Positions 9,090-18,297 of a DNA stretch of 51,874 bases are shown here, piece after piece (the first letter of the stretch is position 1; every line of letters starts with the position of its first letter). Position numbers and translations under genes: made by a program. The stretch is taken from contig NZ_JACEFC010000016.1 in assembly GCF_014180715.1 (NCBI RefSeq), positions 1-51,874 on the forward strand, read 5' to 3'. This DNA is from Nocardioides stalactiti. Its GTDB lineage: Bacteria > Actinomycetota > Actinomycetes > Propionibacteriales > Nocardioidaceae. Under the pieces are notes generated by a model, which saw only the letters and a list, made by a program, of their open reading frames with translations, made no database searches and was not told the DNA's origin.

Positions 9090-9982
9090 CGCGCTCGTCC
9101 TACGACCTGGCCGGCAAGGTGGTGCTGATCACCGGTGGCAACGGCGGGATCGGCGCGGCCACGGCCCGCACGCTGCTCGACCGTGGCGCTCGCGTCGCGG
9201 TGGCCGACATCGACCCGACCACGCCCGACCGGGCCCGTGAGCTCCACCCGACCGATGTCATCGGGTGCGTCGCCGACGTCCGCGACCGCGCGTCGCTCGA
9301 GGCGGCGGTCGCCCAGACCGTCGACCACTTCGGCCGGCTCGACGTCGTGATCGCCAACGCGGGGCTGCTGGCGAAGGCGGCTACCCTCCGCAACACGCCG
9401 ACGACCGACATCGAAGCCACGTGGGCGGTCAACGTGACCGGTGTCGCCAACACGGTGGCGGCGGCCCTCCCCGAGGTGATCGCCCGCCAGGGCCAGGTCG
9501 TCCTCATCAGCTCCGTCTTCGCGTTCCTCAACGGCATGGGAACGATCCCCTACGCGATGAGCAAGGCCGCGGTCGAACAGCTCGGGCGGGGCTTGCGCGT
9601 CGAGCTCGCCGACGCCGGCGTCTCCGTGCTGACGGCGTACTTCTCGCTGGTGCAGACCGACATGATCGCCCGCGGCGTCGACGAGGACCCCGTCGTCATG
9701 GAGCTGCTCGGCACGCTTCCCAAGGTCATGCTCAAGCGGATCACCCCGGAGCAGGCCGCAGTCGGCATCGCCGACGGGCTCGAGAGCCGCGCGGCACGGG
9801 TCATCCGGCCGAACCTCTGGGGACCCGTCTCCGCCCTGCGGGGCGTCCTCGGCCCCACCCTCGACCACCGCTTCGCCCAGGACCGCCGCATCCTCGACGT
9901 CCTCGCCCGCCTCGACGCACGCCCCGCCCCACGTCCGCCGGTGACCACCGCCGCGGCACCCTCACGAAGGAAGAAGTCATGA
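9086..9982 (+). CDS. Short-chain dehydrogenase/reductase
   Basis: A 298-residue SDR. The start is the GTG at 9086 overlapping the previous stop, giving MTRSSYDLAGKVVLITG. Cofactor motif TGGNGGIG at 16-23, NAG in VIANAGLL, catalytic serine in LISSVF and YAMSK at about 156-160. The acidic VADID after beta-2 favours NAD(H). The C-terminus is extended and basic (ending PSRRKKS). Its likely role in the operon is oxidoreduction of a hydroxyl/carbonyl next to the bond handled by the ene-reductase. It overlaps the next gene by 4 bp (ATGA). Confidence 0.88.
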
Positions 9983-10815
9983 CCACCTGGAAGTCCACGC
10001 CCACCCGGCGGATCGATGTCGACGGGACGTCGTTCGCCTACCGCGAGCTCGGCGAGCCCGGCGGCGTGCCGGTGGTGTTCCTGCACCACCTGACCGCAGT
10101 CCTCGACGACTGGGACCCGCGCGTCCTGGACGGTGTGGCCGCGCGCCACCACGTGATCGCGTTCGACAACCGGGGGGTCGGTGGCACCGGAGGTCGCGTG
10201 CCCGCCGACATCGAGGAGATGGGCGCGGACGCCATCGCGTTCATCCGCGCTCTGGGCTACGGCGAGGTCGACCTGATCGGCTTCTCCCTCGGCGGCGCTG
10301 TGGCCCAGATGGTGGCCCTGCAGGCCCCCGACCTGGTCCGCCGGATGGTGCTCGCCGGCACCGGGCCGCGCGGCGGCGGGGGCATCTGGAAGATGCCCTT
10401 CATCGTCGGCGGCGCCTACACGAAGGCGTTCCTGGCGCGTAAGGACCCGCGTCACTTCCTGTTCTTCCCGCGCACCGCGGAAGGCAAGAAGGCCGCCAAC
10501 GCCTACTTCGAGCGGCTCGCCGAGCGCACGTCGGACCTGGACCAGCCGATCTCCCGTCAAGCGGGCATCGCGCAGGTGCGCGCGATCACCAGCGGCGGGC
10601 TGCACGCCGCCGACGACCTGTCGCAGATCAAGATCCCGGTCTTCGTCGCCAACGGTGACAAGGACCTGATGGTCGCCAGCGAGCACTCCGCTGACATGGC
10701 CGCCCGCCTTCCGGACTCCCGCCTACGGATCTACCCCGACTCCGGTCACGGGGGTGTCTTCCAGTACCACCGCGAGTTCGTGCCGGAGGTCCTCGACTTC
10801 CTGGGTGAGAAGTGA
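9979..10815 (+). CDS. Alpha/beta hydrolase, paralogue of the 5279-6151 protein
   Basis: A 278-residue alpha/beta hydrolase starting at the ATG at 9979 (AAGGAAG just upstream). Nucleophile elbow GFSLGG at about 101-106, acid in VANGDKDLM near 224, histidine in YPDSGHGGVFQ near 256. It shares long identical stretches with the minus-strand hydrolase at 5279-6151 (DDWDPRVLDG, NRGVGGT, FLFF.RTA). The two operons therefore each end in a copy of the same enzyme type. Substrate unknown. Confidence 0.87.
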   Translation: MTTWKSTPTRRIDVDGTSFAYRELGEPGGVPVVFLHHLTAVLDDWDPRVLDGVAARHHVIAFDNRGVGGTGGRVPADIEEMGADAIAFIRALGYGEVDLIGFSLGGAVAQMVALQAPDLVRRMVLAGTGPRGGGGIWKMPFIVGGAYTKAFLARKDPRHFLFFPRTAEGKKAANAYFERLAERTSDLDQPISRQAGIAQVRAITSGGLHAADDLSQIKIPVFVANGDKDLMVASEHSADMAARLPDSRLRIYPDSGHGGVFQYHREFVPEVLDFLGEK

Positions 10816-11559
10816 TGGACGGACCTGACTTCCTCACCATCGACGCCTTCGGCCGACCGCCCGGGGGTCGGATCAGATGGCGCCGCGACCTCGCGCGCAC
10901 GATCGACGCAGGCATCGACGGCCTGCGTGGCGCCACCGTGAACCACGCCAACAACGGAACCCACTCGCTGGCGCCGAACGTCGTGCCTGGGGGCTGCGCG
11001 CTCGTTGCCGCATGGGACTGCGCCGAGCCGGCCGAGGCCGCCTTCGCCGGCCCGCTGCGACGGGCGATCGACGGCGCGGGCCGGTTCAGCATGGACAGCG
11101 AGATCGTGCGCGTGAGGATCGACTCGGAGTCCGAGAGCGACCACTGGCACGGCTGGCAGCCCAACGCGGGCGGGGCGAAGCCGCTCGAGGACGACGAGCC
11201 CATGGTCGCGATCGTGCACGGCATCCTCCGCCGCGGCCGGCTCGTGGAATTCCTGCGCAACAACATGCACGCAGCCAGTCGAGCCGCTCACCACCCTGGG
11301 CACCGCGGGAGCATCGACCATCTCCGCCCAGCTGCCCTACGAGCACACCTCGATCAGCCTGTGGAAGACCTACGGCCTCGCGCAGGACTTCGCCTACAAG
11401 AAGGGCGGACACGCCAGCGCGATGACCCATGCGCTGAAGGAGAAGACCCATCGGGTCGGGGTCTTCCTGCAGGCCCGGCCGCTCGCTTGCACCGGCACGT
11501 TCGGGACGGACCGGGCGCCGTACCCCCAGCTGCCGGAGGCCCAGCGCGCATGGCTCTGA
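10815..11559 (+). pseudogene. Frameshifted CrtA-like (spheroidene monooxygenase-like) protein
   Basis: The ATG at 10815 overlaps the hydrolase stop (TGATG). The frame reads FLTIDAFGRPPGGRIRW... PMVAIVHGILRRGRLVEFLRNN, then loses sense near 11255-11285. In the +1 frame the protein resumes as EPLTTLGTAGASTISAQLPY... KKGGHASAMTHALKEK... FLQARPLACTGTFG to the TGA at 11557-11559. Removing one base around 11280 would give a continuous protein of about 247 residues. Overall layout resembles spheroidene-monooxygenase-like dimeric alpha-beta barrel proteins; this family call is tentative. It could be a true pseudogene or a sequencing error. It is the fourth member of the OYE operon. Confidence 0.5.
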
Positions 11560-11566
11560 GCGGTGT

Positions 11567-11596
11567 CCCGCGCGAAGGGCTCCTCAGGCGCGCGGG
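11567..11596. terminator. Bidirectional hairpin between convergent genes
   Basis: CCCGCGCG (11567-11574) pairs perfectly with CGCGCGGG (11589-11596) across a 14-nt loop that contains the stop codon of the minus-strand TetR gene. There is no clear U-tract, as is common in GC-rich actinomycetes. Confidence 0.5.
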
Positions 11597-12285
11597 CGCC
11601 ATGCTCGGAGGAGAGCGGCTTCGTGCGACGCGAGAGCCACCTCGCGGTCGGCTCCTAGGCCGACGCAGAAGGTGACACCCATCGGGAGCAGCACCTGGCG
11701 CACCGGGTCGGCGAACTCGGCGAAGTGGCCGGCCAGGTCGAGGCCGATGTAGCCGTGGACGAAGCTCCACAGCGCGCCGGCCACCGCGGTCGGGTCGTCG
11801 ATCGTGAAGGTGCCGGAGGTGCCGAGCCTGGCCGCGGCCGCGACGACGTGGGCGTAGGCGGCGTTGAACGCGGGGGAGTGGCCCGCACGCCGTTCGCCCT
11901 TGGTCGGAGTTGGCCGGTAGGTCGCCCGGGTCGAGAGCCCGAACATGGCGTCGTACAGGTGCGGGTTCGCCCGCGCCTCGGCCAACGTGGTCAACGCCAT
12001 CGTGAACAGGTCCGCGACGGGGTCGTCGCTCTCGCCGATCAGCGCGAACGACCGTCCCAGCTGGTCGAAGCCGTGGTCCGCGACCGCGTGGAGCAGCTCC
12101 GGTACGCCGCCGAAGTAGTTGTAGACGACCATGCTCGACATGCCGGCACGTGCGGCCACCGTCCTGGCCTTGATGGCGGACGGGCCCTCCTCGGCGAGCA
12201 TGGCGACGGCGGCGTCGATCAGTCGCTCCGGGATCCCCTTCGAAGCACTGTCCGGCACGGTGGAGTCTCTCGACATGGCTGTCAT
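11584..12285 (-). CDS. TetR-family transcriptional regulator
   Basis: A 233-residue regulator. The start is placed at the ATG at 12285 because it overlaps the stop of the upstream oxidoreductase gene (ATGA); an ATG 9 bp downstream is possible. DNA-binding helix-turn-helix ARTVAARAGMSSMVVYNYFGG is preceded by RLIDAAVAMLAEEG. The C-terminal domain (LWSFVHGYIGLDLAGHFAEF) is the TetR_C ligand type often seen near lipid and steroid genes. It is cotranscribed with the GMC oxidoreductase. The likely target is the palindrome at 13914-13926 between the two divergent operons. Confidence 0.88.
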   Translation of the reverse strand: MTAMSRDSTVPDSASKGIPERLIDAAVAMLAEEGPSAIKARTVAARAGMSSMVVYNYFGGVPELLHAVADHGFDQLGRSFALIGESDDPVADLFTMALTTLAEARANPHLYDAMFGLSTRATYRPTPTKGERRAGHSPAFNAAYAHVVAAAARLGTSGTFTIDDPTAVAGALWSFVHGYIGLDLAGHFAEFADPVRQVLLPMGVTFCVGLGADREVALASHEAALLRAWRPRA

Positions 12286-13883
12286 GGTCGCAAACCGACG
12301 GCAAGGACCTGCGACATGGCGTGCTCGGCCAGGGCGGTGATCGTGAGCGCCGGGTTGACGCCGGGGTTGGCCGGCAGCGCGGCGGCGTCGCACACGACCA
12401 TGTTCTGGTAGCCGAACACCTGCAGCCGGGCGTCGACGACCCCGGTCGCCGCGGTCTCGCCGATGATCGCGCCACCGAGGACGTGGGCGGTCATCGGGCG
12501 GTTGCCGAACGCCTCGAAGACGCTGCTCTGGGCGACGCCGCCGGTGCGTTCGGCCAACCACCTCGCGACCCGGTGGCCCGCGTCGATGTAGGTCGGCGCG
12601 GGACGGTCCTCGTCCTGCGTGGTGGTGAGCCGGAAGCCACGCCCCAGAAGCCGCCTCTTCGCGATGAACCGGATCGCGTTGTCCCGCGGCTGCATGACCA
12701 GCATCATCAGGGTGCGCGCGCCCCAGCCCGCCCGCATCGTCGAGAGCCAGCGGCGGGGGTGCCGCAGCGCGGCCCGGGCCCAGCCCAGCAGGCGCCGTAC
12801 ACCGGTGCCCTGGCCGACCAGGACCGTGAACATCAGGCGCATGAAGTCGCCTCGGGGCCCGTAGGTGAGGAACTCGATCTGGGTGTCGCCGTCCACGATG
12901 ACCCGACTGCTCGCGGTCACGTCGCGCCAGGTGCCGAGGTCCTCGGGGAGCAGCACGGAGAGCACGGACTCGCTGTTGGTGCGGGCGAGGTGGCCCAGAC
13001 GATCGCTGATCGCGGGCAGGGACCCGCGGTGCTTGCAGTCGGCCAGGAGGGCGTTGGTGCCCACAGCGCCGCCGGCGAACACCACGCCGTGCGCGGTGAC
13101 GACGCTGGGTCGGCTGCGCCACCGGGCGCCGGGGCGGCGCGTGGTGATCCGGTAGCCGTCGCTCCCGTCCGCGGCTCCGAGCGGCCTCACATCGACCACC
13201 TCGCGCTCGGCGACGATCCGGACGCCGCGCTTCTCGGCGAACCAGAGGTAGTTCTTGGTGAGTCGGTTGGCCGCACCGGTGCGGCAGCCGGTCATGCACT
13301 CGCCGCACCGGATGCACCCGGTCCGGTCCGGGCCCTCGCCGCCGAAGTACGGATCGGGCACGGTGACGCCCGGCTCGCCGAAGAAGACAGCCACCGGTGC
13401 CGCCGCGAAGCTACCCCCGAAGTTCTCGGCAGCTTCGCGGGTCAGACCGCTCGTCACGGACTCCCAGGGTGTCGTGCCTGCCCCGAGCATCCGCTCGGCG
13501 GTGGCGTAGTGCGGCTCGAGACTCTCCTGCCATGGCGCCAGACCCGTCCATTGGGGATGAGTGAAGAAGGCCTCGTGGGGGCGGAACAGAACGCCTCCGT
13601 AGACGAGGCTCCCGCCGCCGACCCCGGTCTGGGTAGAGCTGAACACGTGCCGGAACAAGACGTTGCGCATGATGCCGCGCAGCCCGACGGCGGGCGCCCA
13701 GACGAAGCGACGGCTGTCCGCAGCGGATGCGGGCAGCTCGTCGTCGGCGTACGCGCGGCCGCGCTCGATGACGGCGACCCGGTAGCCCTTCTCGGCCAGC
13801 CTGAGCGCGGCGACGCTGCCGCCGAATCCGGAGCCGACGACGACCCAGTCGTGGTCGAGCGGCTGGCAGGTGGTGCTGGTCAC
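12282..13883 (-). CDS. GMC-family FAD oxidoreductase, cholesterol-oxidase (ChoD)-like
   Basis: A 533-residue flavoprotein. FAD Rossmann motif VVVGSGFGGSVAALRLAEKG near 14-33, followed by ERGR; flavin loop TQTGVGGGSLVYGGVLF near 85-101. A cysteine-rich segment CIRCGECMTGCRTGAAN lies at about 188-204. C-terminal GMC motif NPGVNPALTITALAEHAMSQ. The cysteine motif and overall form match mycobacterial ChoD-type proteins, which despite their name are not proven cholesterol oxidases. It probably oxidises an alcohol on a hydrophobic ring compound. It overlaps the TetR gene by 4 bp and is divergent from the crotonase operon. Confidence 0.85.
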   Translation of the reverse strand: MTSTTCQPLDHDWVVVGSGFGGSVAALRLAEKGYRVAVIERGRAYADDELPASAADSRRFVWAPAVGLRGIMRNVLFRHVFSSTQTGVGGGSLVYGGVLFRPHEAFFTHPQWTGLAPWQESLEPHYATAERMLGAGTTPWESVTSGLTREAAENFGGSFAAAPVAVFFGEPGVTVPDPYFGGEGPDRTGCIRCGECMTGCRTGAANRLTKNYLWFAEKRGVRIVAEREVVDVRPLGAADGSDGYRITTRRPGARWRSRPSVVTAHGVVFAGGAVGTNALLADCKHRGSLPAISDRLGHLARTNSESVLSVLLPEDLGTWRDVTASSRVIVDGDTQIEFLTYGPRGDFMRLMFTVLVGQGTGVRRLLGWARAALRHPRRWLSTMRAGWGARTLMMLVMQPRDNAIRFIAKRRLLGRGFRLTTTQDEDRPAPTYIDAGHRVARWLAERTGGVAQSSVFEAFGNRPMTAHVLGGAIIGETAATGVVDARLQVFGYQNMVVCDAAALPANPGVNPALTITALAEHAMSQVLAVGLRP

Positions 13884-13913
13884 GGTGGCTCCTGACGGGG
13901 TTGTCAGCCTAGA

Positions 13914-13926
13914 ATAACTTCGTTAT
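13914..13926. promoter_or_regulatory. Putative TetR operator in the divergent region
   Basis: ATAAC-TTC-GTTAT is a perfect inverted repeat with 5-bp arms in an AT-rich pocket of an otherwise GC-rich 101-bp gap between divergent starts at 13883 and 13985. It resembles the CATAACTT...TTATG boxes near 23301 and 49627. That the 11584-12285 TetR binds it is inferred from position. Confidence 0.5.
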
Positions 13927-13984
13927 CGTAAGTGTGCAAGCGGGGAGCCGGCTTCCCCTCAGCACCTGCAACCAAGGACCGGTC

Positions 13985-14962
13985 ATGGCACGAGAAGTAC
14001 GAGGCAACCTCGCGATCGAGGACCGCGGCGCGGTCCTGGTCGCCCGCATCGACGGTGGCCCGCTGGGACTGTTCGGCAACGACATCGCCGAGCAGCTCGA
14101 CGCGCTGGTCGACCGGGCCGACAGCGACCCCGCCGTCCAGGCCGTGGTCTTCACCGGTACGCATCCTGACCGCTTCGTCTCCCACGCGGAGGTGCGATGG
14201 CTGCAGGAGGGAGGGGCGACCGTCCCCTCTGTCGGGGTCCGCGGCGCTTCCGCGCTCGCCCACACGGCGCGTGGGGTGAACCGGGCCGGTGGGCTCAAGG
14301 CGGCGCTCGGCAGGACGCCCTTGTGGCCCGCGGTCCAGCTCGAGCGGGTGCACCAGACCTTCCTCAAGATGAACCGCAGCGGAGTCATCTTCATCGCGGC
14401 CCTCAACGGGTCCGCGCTCGGCCTCGGCGCCGAGTTCTGCTGGGCCAACGACCTGCGCGTCATGGCCGACGGTGACCACCTCCTCGGCCAGCCGGAGGTG
14501 CTGCTCGGGATCATGCCGGGCGGCGGCGGAAGCCAGCGGCTCCCCAGGTTGGTCGGCAACCACCGGGCGCTGATCGCGATCCTCTCGGGTGAACCGTTCA
14601 CGCCGGCCCAGGCGCTCGAGGTCGGGGCCGTCGACGACGTGGTGGCTCCGGACCAGGTGCTCGGCCGGGCCATCGAGCTCGCCGGGCACCTCGGCGCCAG
14701 ACCGAAGGCGTCCCGGGCCGCGATCAAGCGGTCGGTCTACTTCGGCGGCTCGGCGGGCCTGGAGGAAGGGCTGCACATCGAGCGCTCCGAGTTCCTCGCC
14801 ACCGCGCTCTCCGACCTCGGCCAGGAGTTGATGCTCGACTACATGGCCAACACCGACGCGGCCGGCGAGCTGCCGTTGTACCAGCCCGGTGTCTTCGACG
14901 AGGTGCTCCGGGCCGGCACGACCCGCGGTGCCGGCGCCCCGCGCAACGAGGCCCGACGATGA
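13985..14962 (+). CDS. Enoyl-CoA hydratase/isomerase (crotonase) family protein
   Basis: A 325-residue crotonase-fold protein. The ATG at 13985 with AAGGA upstream is preferred to an earlier in-frame start that would lie inside the promoter region. Both acidic residues of true hydratases appear present: GAEFCWANDLR and [20 protein letters not shown]. An insert of about 40 residues around 80-120 (VRGASALAHTARGVNRAGG...) makes it longer than the usual 260. It is first in the plus-strand operon crotonase, hydrolase, acyl-CoA synthetase, and overlaps the hydrolase by 4 bp. Confidence 0.88.
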   Translation: MAREVRGNLAIEDRGAVLVARIDGGPLGLFGNDIAEQLDALVDRADSDPAVQAVVFTGTHPDRFVSHAEVRWLQEGGATVPSVGVRGASALAHTARGVNRAGGLKAALGRTPLWPAVQLERVHQTFLKMNRSGVIFIAALNGSALGLGAEFCWANDLRVMADGDHLLGQPEVLLGIMPGGGGSQRLPRLVGNHRALIAILSGEPFTPAQALEVGAVDDVVAPDQVLGRAIELAGHLGARPKASRAAIKRSVYFGGSAGLEEGLHIERSEFLATALSDLGQELMLDYMANTDAAGELPLYQPGVFDEVLRAGTTRGAGAPRNEARR

Positions 14963-15858
14963 GCGGCCACACCGTCACCCGGCACGACGTCGGTTTCGAC
15001 TCGGCCTGCGACACCTGCGCCGCCTGGCTGTTCATCCCCGACGGCGTCGCGAACCCACCGGTCGTGATCCTCGGACACGGTCTGGGGGCCACGCGCGAGA
15101 TGGGCCTCGACGCCTTCGCCGAGCGGTTCGCCCAGGCCGGGATCGCCGCACTGGCCTTCACGTACCGCCATTTCGGTGACTCCACCGGTCAGCCCCGACA
15201 GTTGCTCTCGATCAAGCGCCAGCTGGCCGACTGGGACGCGGCGATCGCCCACGTGAAGACCCGGACGGACGTCGACGGCACCCGCGTCGCCGTCTGGGGC
15301 AGCTCCTTCGGCGGCGGCCACGCCATCATCGTCGCCTCGCGGCATCCTGAGCTGCGCGCAGCCGTCTCGCAGTGCCCCTTCACCGACGGCATCGCTTCGG
15401 CGCGGGCGCTGGGCCCGGTCGGCACGATGCGGCTGCTGCCGACGGTCGGCCGCGACGTCCTCGCCATGGCCACGCGCAGGGATCCCGTCCTGATCACGCT
15501 TGCCGGGCAGCCCGGGTCGAAGGCCCTGATGACAGCGCCCGACGCCCTCCCCGGCTACCTCGCGCTCGTCCCCGAGGGCGGCGCCTTCGTCAACGAGGTC
15601 GCGGCGCGGGTGGCGCCCACGATCACCCGCCACCGGCCCGGAAAGGCGGCCAAGGACGTGCGGATGCCGATCCTCTTCTGCATCTGTGACCACGACTCCG
15701 TCACCCCGCCCGAGGAGACCCTGGCCTACGCACGGACCGCGCCTCGCGGCGAGGTCAAGCGGTACGACGCCGGCCACTTCGACATCTACCTCGGAGCGCC
15801 CTTCGAGGTCGTCGTCGCCGACCAGATCGATTTCCTCTCCCGTCACCTGGAGGCCTGA
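14959..15858 (+). CDS. Alpha/beta hydrolase (S33/dienelactone-hydrolase-like)
   Basis: A 299-residue hydrolase. Oxyanion motif GHGLGATREMGLDAFAERF, nucleophile elbow WGSSFGGGHA near 114, acid in ICDHDSVTPP and histidine in YDAGHFDIY. This is the layout of the cytoplasmic acetyl-xylan-esterase/acyl-peptidase-like branch. It is unrelated in detail to the two paralogous hydrolases at 5279 and 9979. It is translationally coupled to the crotonase, suggesting ester or thioester hydrolysis in the same pathway. Substrate unknown. Confidence 0.85.
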   Translation: MSGHTVTRHDVGFDSACDTCAAWLFIPDGVANPPVVILGHGLGATREMGLDAFAERFAQAGIAALAFTYRHFGDSTGQPRQLLSIKRQLADWDAAIAHVKTRTDVDGTRVAVWGSSFGGGHAIIVASRHPELRAAVSQCPFTDGIASARALGPVGTMRLLPTVGRDVLAMATRRDPVLITLAGQPGSKALMTAPDALPGYLALVPEGGAFVNEVAARVAPTITRHRPGKAAKDVRMPILFCICDHDSVTPPEETLAYARTAPRGEVKRYDAGHFDIYLGAPFEVVVADQIDFLSRHLEA

Positions 15859-15861
15859 CGC

Positions 15862-17322
15862 ATGACGTTCTCCACGCTCATCGACCGACGCGCCGCCCAG
15901 GACCCGCACGGCCCCGCCGTCGCCGACAGCGCGATCTCGCTGACCAACACGGAGCTGCTCGCCCGGGTCGAGGCCGTCGCCGCGCAGCTCGCGGACCACG
16001 GCATCGGACCGGGGGACGTCGTGGCACTGCGGCTGACCAACCGCGTCGAGCTCGTCGTGCTCCTCTTCGCCGCCTGGCGGGTCGGCGCCACGATCACGCC
16101 GGTCAACCCGGCGCTCACCGATGTCGAGGTCGCCCGCCAGCTCGACGACTCCGCTGCCCGGCTCCTCGTGATCGAGGAGGGCACCCTCGGCGTCGGTGAC
16201 GTCGCCACGCTGTCGATCGCGCACCTGGACGGCGACCCGGCAAGGTCGGTCGCGCCCCTCGAGGACGCGTCCGCCCTCGCCTTGCTGATCTACACCTCCG
16301 GCACCACCGGAGTCCCCAAGGGCGTCATGCTCGACCACGCCAACCTGGACGCCATGACGGCGATGGGACGCGATGCCCTCACGCTCGGGACCGACGACCG
16401 GTGCCTGCTCATCCTGCCGCTGTTCCACGTCAACGGCATCGTCGTCAGCGTCCTCACCCCGCTGCTCGTGGGGGCGAGTGTCGTCATCGCCGACCGCTTC
16501 AACCCGACGACCTTCTTCGACATCGTCGAGTCGCACCGACCGACGTTCTTCTCGGCCGTCCCCACGATCTACAGCATGCTCGCGGCGCTCCCCGACGACG
16601 TGAGGCCCGACACCAGCTCCGTCAGGTTCGCCGTGTGCGGTGCCGCGCCGGCGTCGGCCGAGCTCCTGACTCGCTTCGAGGAGCGCTACGGCTTCCCGCT
16701 GGTCGAGGGCTACGGCCTCTCCGAAGCGACCTGCGGGTCGACCATCAACCCTGTGTGCGGACCGCGGAAGCCGGGCACCGTGGGCCTGCCGTTCCCCGAT
16801 CAGGAGCTGCGGATCGTCGGCACAGATGGCCGCGCACTCGGACCGGGGGAGTCCGGTGAGGTCGAAGTACGCGGCGCCAACGTCATGCGCGGCTACCTCG
16901 GAAGGCCGGAGGAGACCGCTGCTGTGCTCAGGGACGGCTGGTTACGGACCGGCGACATCGGCTACCGCGACGACGACGGCTACCTGGTGCTCGTCGGGCG
17001 CTCCAAGGAGATGATCATCCGAGGTGGCGAGAACATCTACCCCAAGGAGATCGAAGACGTCCTCGCCGCCGACCCGTCCGTCCTCGAAGCCGCGGTCATC
17101 GGTGTGCCGGACGAGACGTGGGGCGAGGTCGTCGTCGCCTTCGTCGAGGCGAAGCCGAGCATGGTCGTCGACGTTCGCGCCCTCAAGTCGCGCTGTCGGG
17201 AGCACCTGACCGGCTACAAGCGTCCTACGGTGATCCACGTGAGAGCGACGTTGCCGAAGAACGCGGTCGGCAAGCTCGACAAGAGGGCACTGCGCGACGG
17301 GCTCACCCCCGTGGTGAGGTGA
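15862..17322 (+). CDS. Acyl-CoA synthetase (AMP-dependent ligase)
   Basis: A 486-residue ANL-family ligase. P-loop IYTSGTTGVPKGVML near 144-158, A5 motif EGYGLSEATCG, A7 WLRTGDIGYRDDDGY, A8 hinge GRSKEMIIRGGENIYPKE and the catalytic C-terminal lysine in LPKNAVGKLDKR. It activates a carboxylic acid to its CoA thioester via an acyl-adenylate. It follows the hydrolase after 3 bp with GGAGG inside the upstream coding end. Chain-length or aromatic specificity cannot be told from sequence. Confidence 0.92.
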   Translation: MTFSTLIDRRAAQDPHGPAVADSAISLTNTELLARVEAVAAQLADHGIGPGDVVALRLTNRVELVVLLFAAWRVGATITPVNPALTDVEVARQLDDSAARLLVIEEGTLGVGDVATLSIAHLDGDPARSVAPLEDASALALLIYTSGTTGVPKGVMLDHANLDAMTAMGRDALTLGTDDRCLLILPLFHVNGIVVSVLTPLLVGASVVIADRFNPTTFFDIVESHRPTFFSAVPTIYSMLAALPDDVRPDTSSVRFAVCGAAPASAELLTRFEERYGFPLVEGYGLSEATCGSTINPVCGPRKPGTVGLPFPDQELRIVGTDGRALGPGESGEVEVRGANVMRGYLGRPEETAAVLRDGWLRTGDIGYRDDDGYLVLVGRSKEMIIRGGENIYPKEIEDVLAADPSVLEAAVIGVPDETWGEVVVAFVEAKPSMVVDVRALKSRCREHLTGYKRPTVIHVRATLPKNAVGKLDKRALRDGLTPVVR

Positions 17323-17773
17323 CCGCGCGACGGGCTCGGTACCGTGCCGGCGCGCTCCGGTCCCGCGCCGACGACACCGACGCGGTCGATGCACTCACGT
17401 TGCGACGCGCGAGGACTCGCCCGCCGGTAAGGGGTCAGTTTTCAGCCGTCGCCGACACGCGTACGCCCAGTGCGCGACTCCTGTTGAGCCCGGGAGCCGG
17501 TAGGTCGGGTCGTTTGTGGGCGTGGGGCAGACGACGTTTCGGTAGAAGCGCCGGGAAGAGAGATAGCCGCAGGTCAGGCGCAGTGCCCTGCGGTTTTACG
17601 CAGGTCCTACGGGGGCGGGACGCGCGTCGATGCCGGGGCAGGACACGCGATCGGCGACGAGCCTACCGAGGCACGCCCGGCAGGCCGCGATCGTGGTCGG
17701 TTTTCGCCGTGTGTGGCCACCCGATCCGGGCGGGGCCTCGCAGGACCGATCAGCGACGCAGTTGAATGGCGGG
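17323..17773. other. Intergenic region carrying repeat copy B
   Basis: No credible gene is seen. The right part holds the second copy of the 98-bp repeat (17607-17704). The sequence just left of it does not continue the tRNA gene: the tRNA body after its first 10 nt is missing. Remaining bases show no clear palindrome or terminator. Confidence 0.6.
17607..17704. repeat. 98-bp direct repeat, copy B, truncated tRNA-Arg 5' end
   Basis: Matches 4268-4365 with three mismatches. It starts with CTACGGGGGC, the reverse complement of the first 10 nt of tRNA-Arg, and extends through the tRNA upstream region. Together with copy A it brackets 13.2 kb. Confidence 0.9.
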
Positions 17774-18274
17774 GTGATCGGCGACCGGTGGGGCAGCTCG
17801 GACCAGGAGGTCGGGCGCAGCTACCCGTGCGACGCCTACGTCGACAGGCCGACGATGGAGGCGTGGCGGTCGGTGGGGGTGGGTGCCCGGCCCGAGGTGG
17901 TCTGGCCGTGGCTCGTCCAGGTCCGGCTCGCTCCGTACTCCTACGACTGGATCGACAACCTCGGCCGCCGGTCGCCGCGTGAGCTGCGCGCGCTCGCGGA
18001 CCCGGTCCCTGGCGACAAATTCACGGCAACGAGCGGCCGTCCCGTCGGGCGCGTGCTCGCGGTCGAGAGCGGAGTCCACCTGACCGCGTCGATCATGGGG
18101 GCGACGATGACCTACTGGCTCGAGCCCGACGGGGAGGCCCGGACCCGGCTGATCCTGAAGATCGTGTCGCGGCCGCCCCGAGGCCTGGCCACGGCGCTCT
18201 GTCTCGGCGACCTCGTGATGGCCCGCCGGCAGCTGCTCAACCTCAAGGAGCTCGCCGAGCGGAGCGCTGTCTGA
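17774..18274 (+). CDS. SRPBCC-family (START/polyketide-cyclase-like) protein
   Basis: A 166-residue protein. The GTG at 17774 gives VIGDRWGSSDQEVGRSYPCD; the frame is open further up through the repeat, which is unlikely to be coding. Motif EVVWPWLVQVRLAPYSYDWIDNLGRRSP is typical of small SRPBCC helix-grip proteins that bind hydrophobic ligands. There are no catalytic residues to name. It stands alone, convergent with the TetR gene at 18288. Confidence 0.7.
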   Translation: MIGDRWGSSDQEVGRSYPCDAYVDRPTMEAWRSVGVGARPEVVWPWLVQVRLAPYSYDWIDNLGRRSPRELRALADPVPGDKFTATSGRPVGRVLAVESGVHLTASIMGATMTYWLEPDGEARTRLILKIVSRPPRGLATALCLGDLVMARRQLLNLKELAERSAV

Positions 18275-18277
18275 TCA

Positions 18278-18297
18278 GTCCGCCCGATCAGGCGGAC
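18278..18297. terminator. Hairpin between convergent SRPBCC and TetR genes
   Basis: GTCCGCC (18278-18284) and GGCGGAC (18291-18297) form a perfect 7-bp stem with a 6-nt loop. The minus-strand TetR stop codon lies at the loop edge. Confidence 0.5.

Noticed and set aside
13914..13935. LoxP-like string ATAACTTCG
   Set aside because: Only one short arm resembles loxP and the second arm follows after 3 bp instead of 8. A TetR operator explains it better.
17118..17765. Arg-rich plus-strand frame through the gap after the acyl-CoA synthetase
   Set aside because: It is the out-of-frame shadow of the synthetase extending into non-coding DNA and the 98-bp repeat, with no domain-like sequence.
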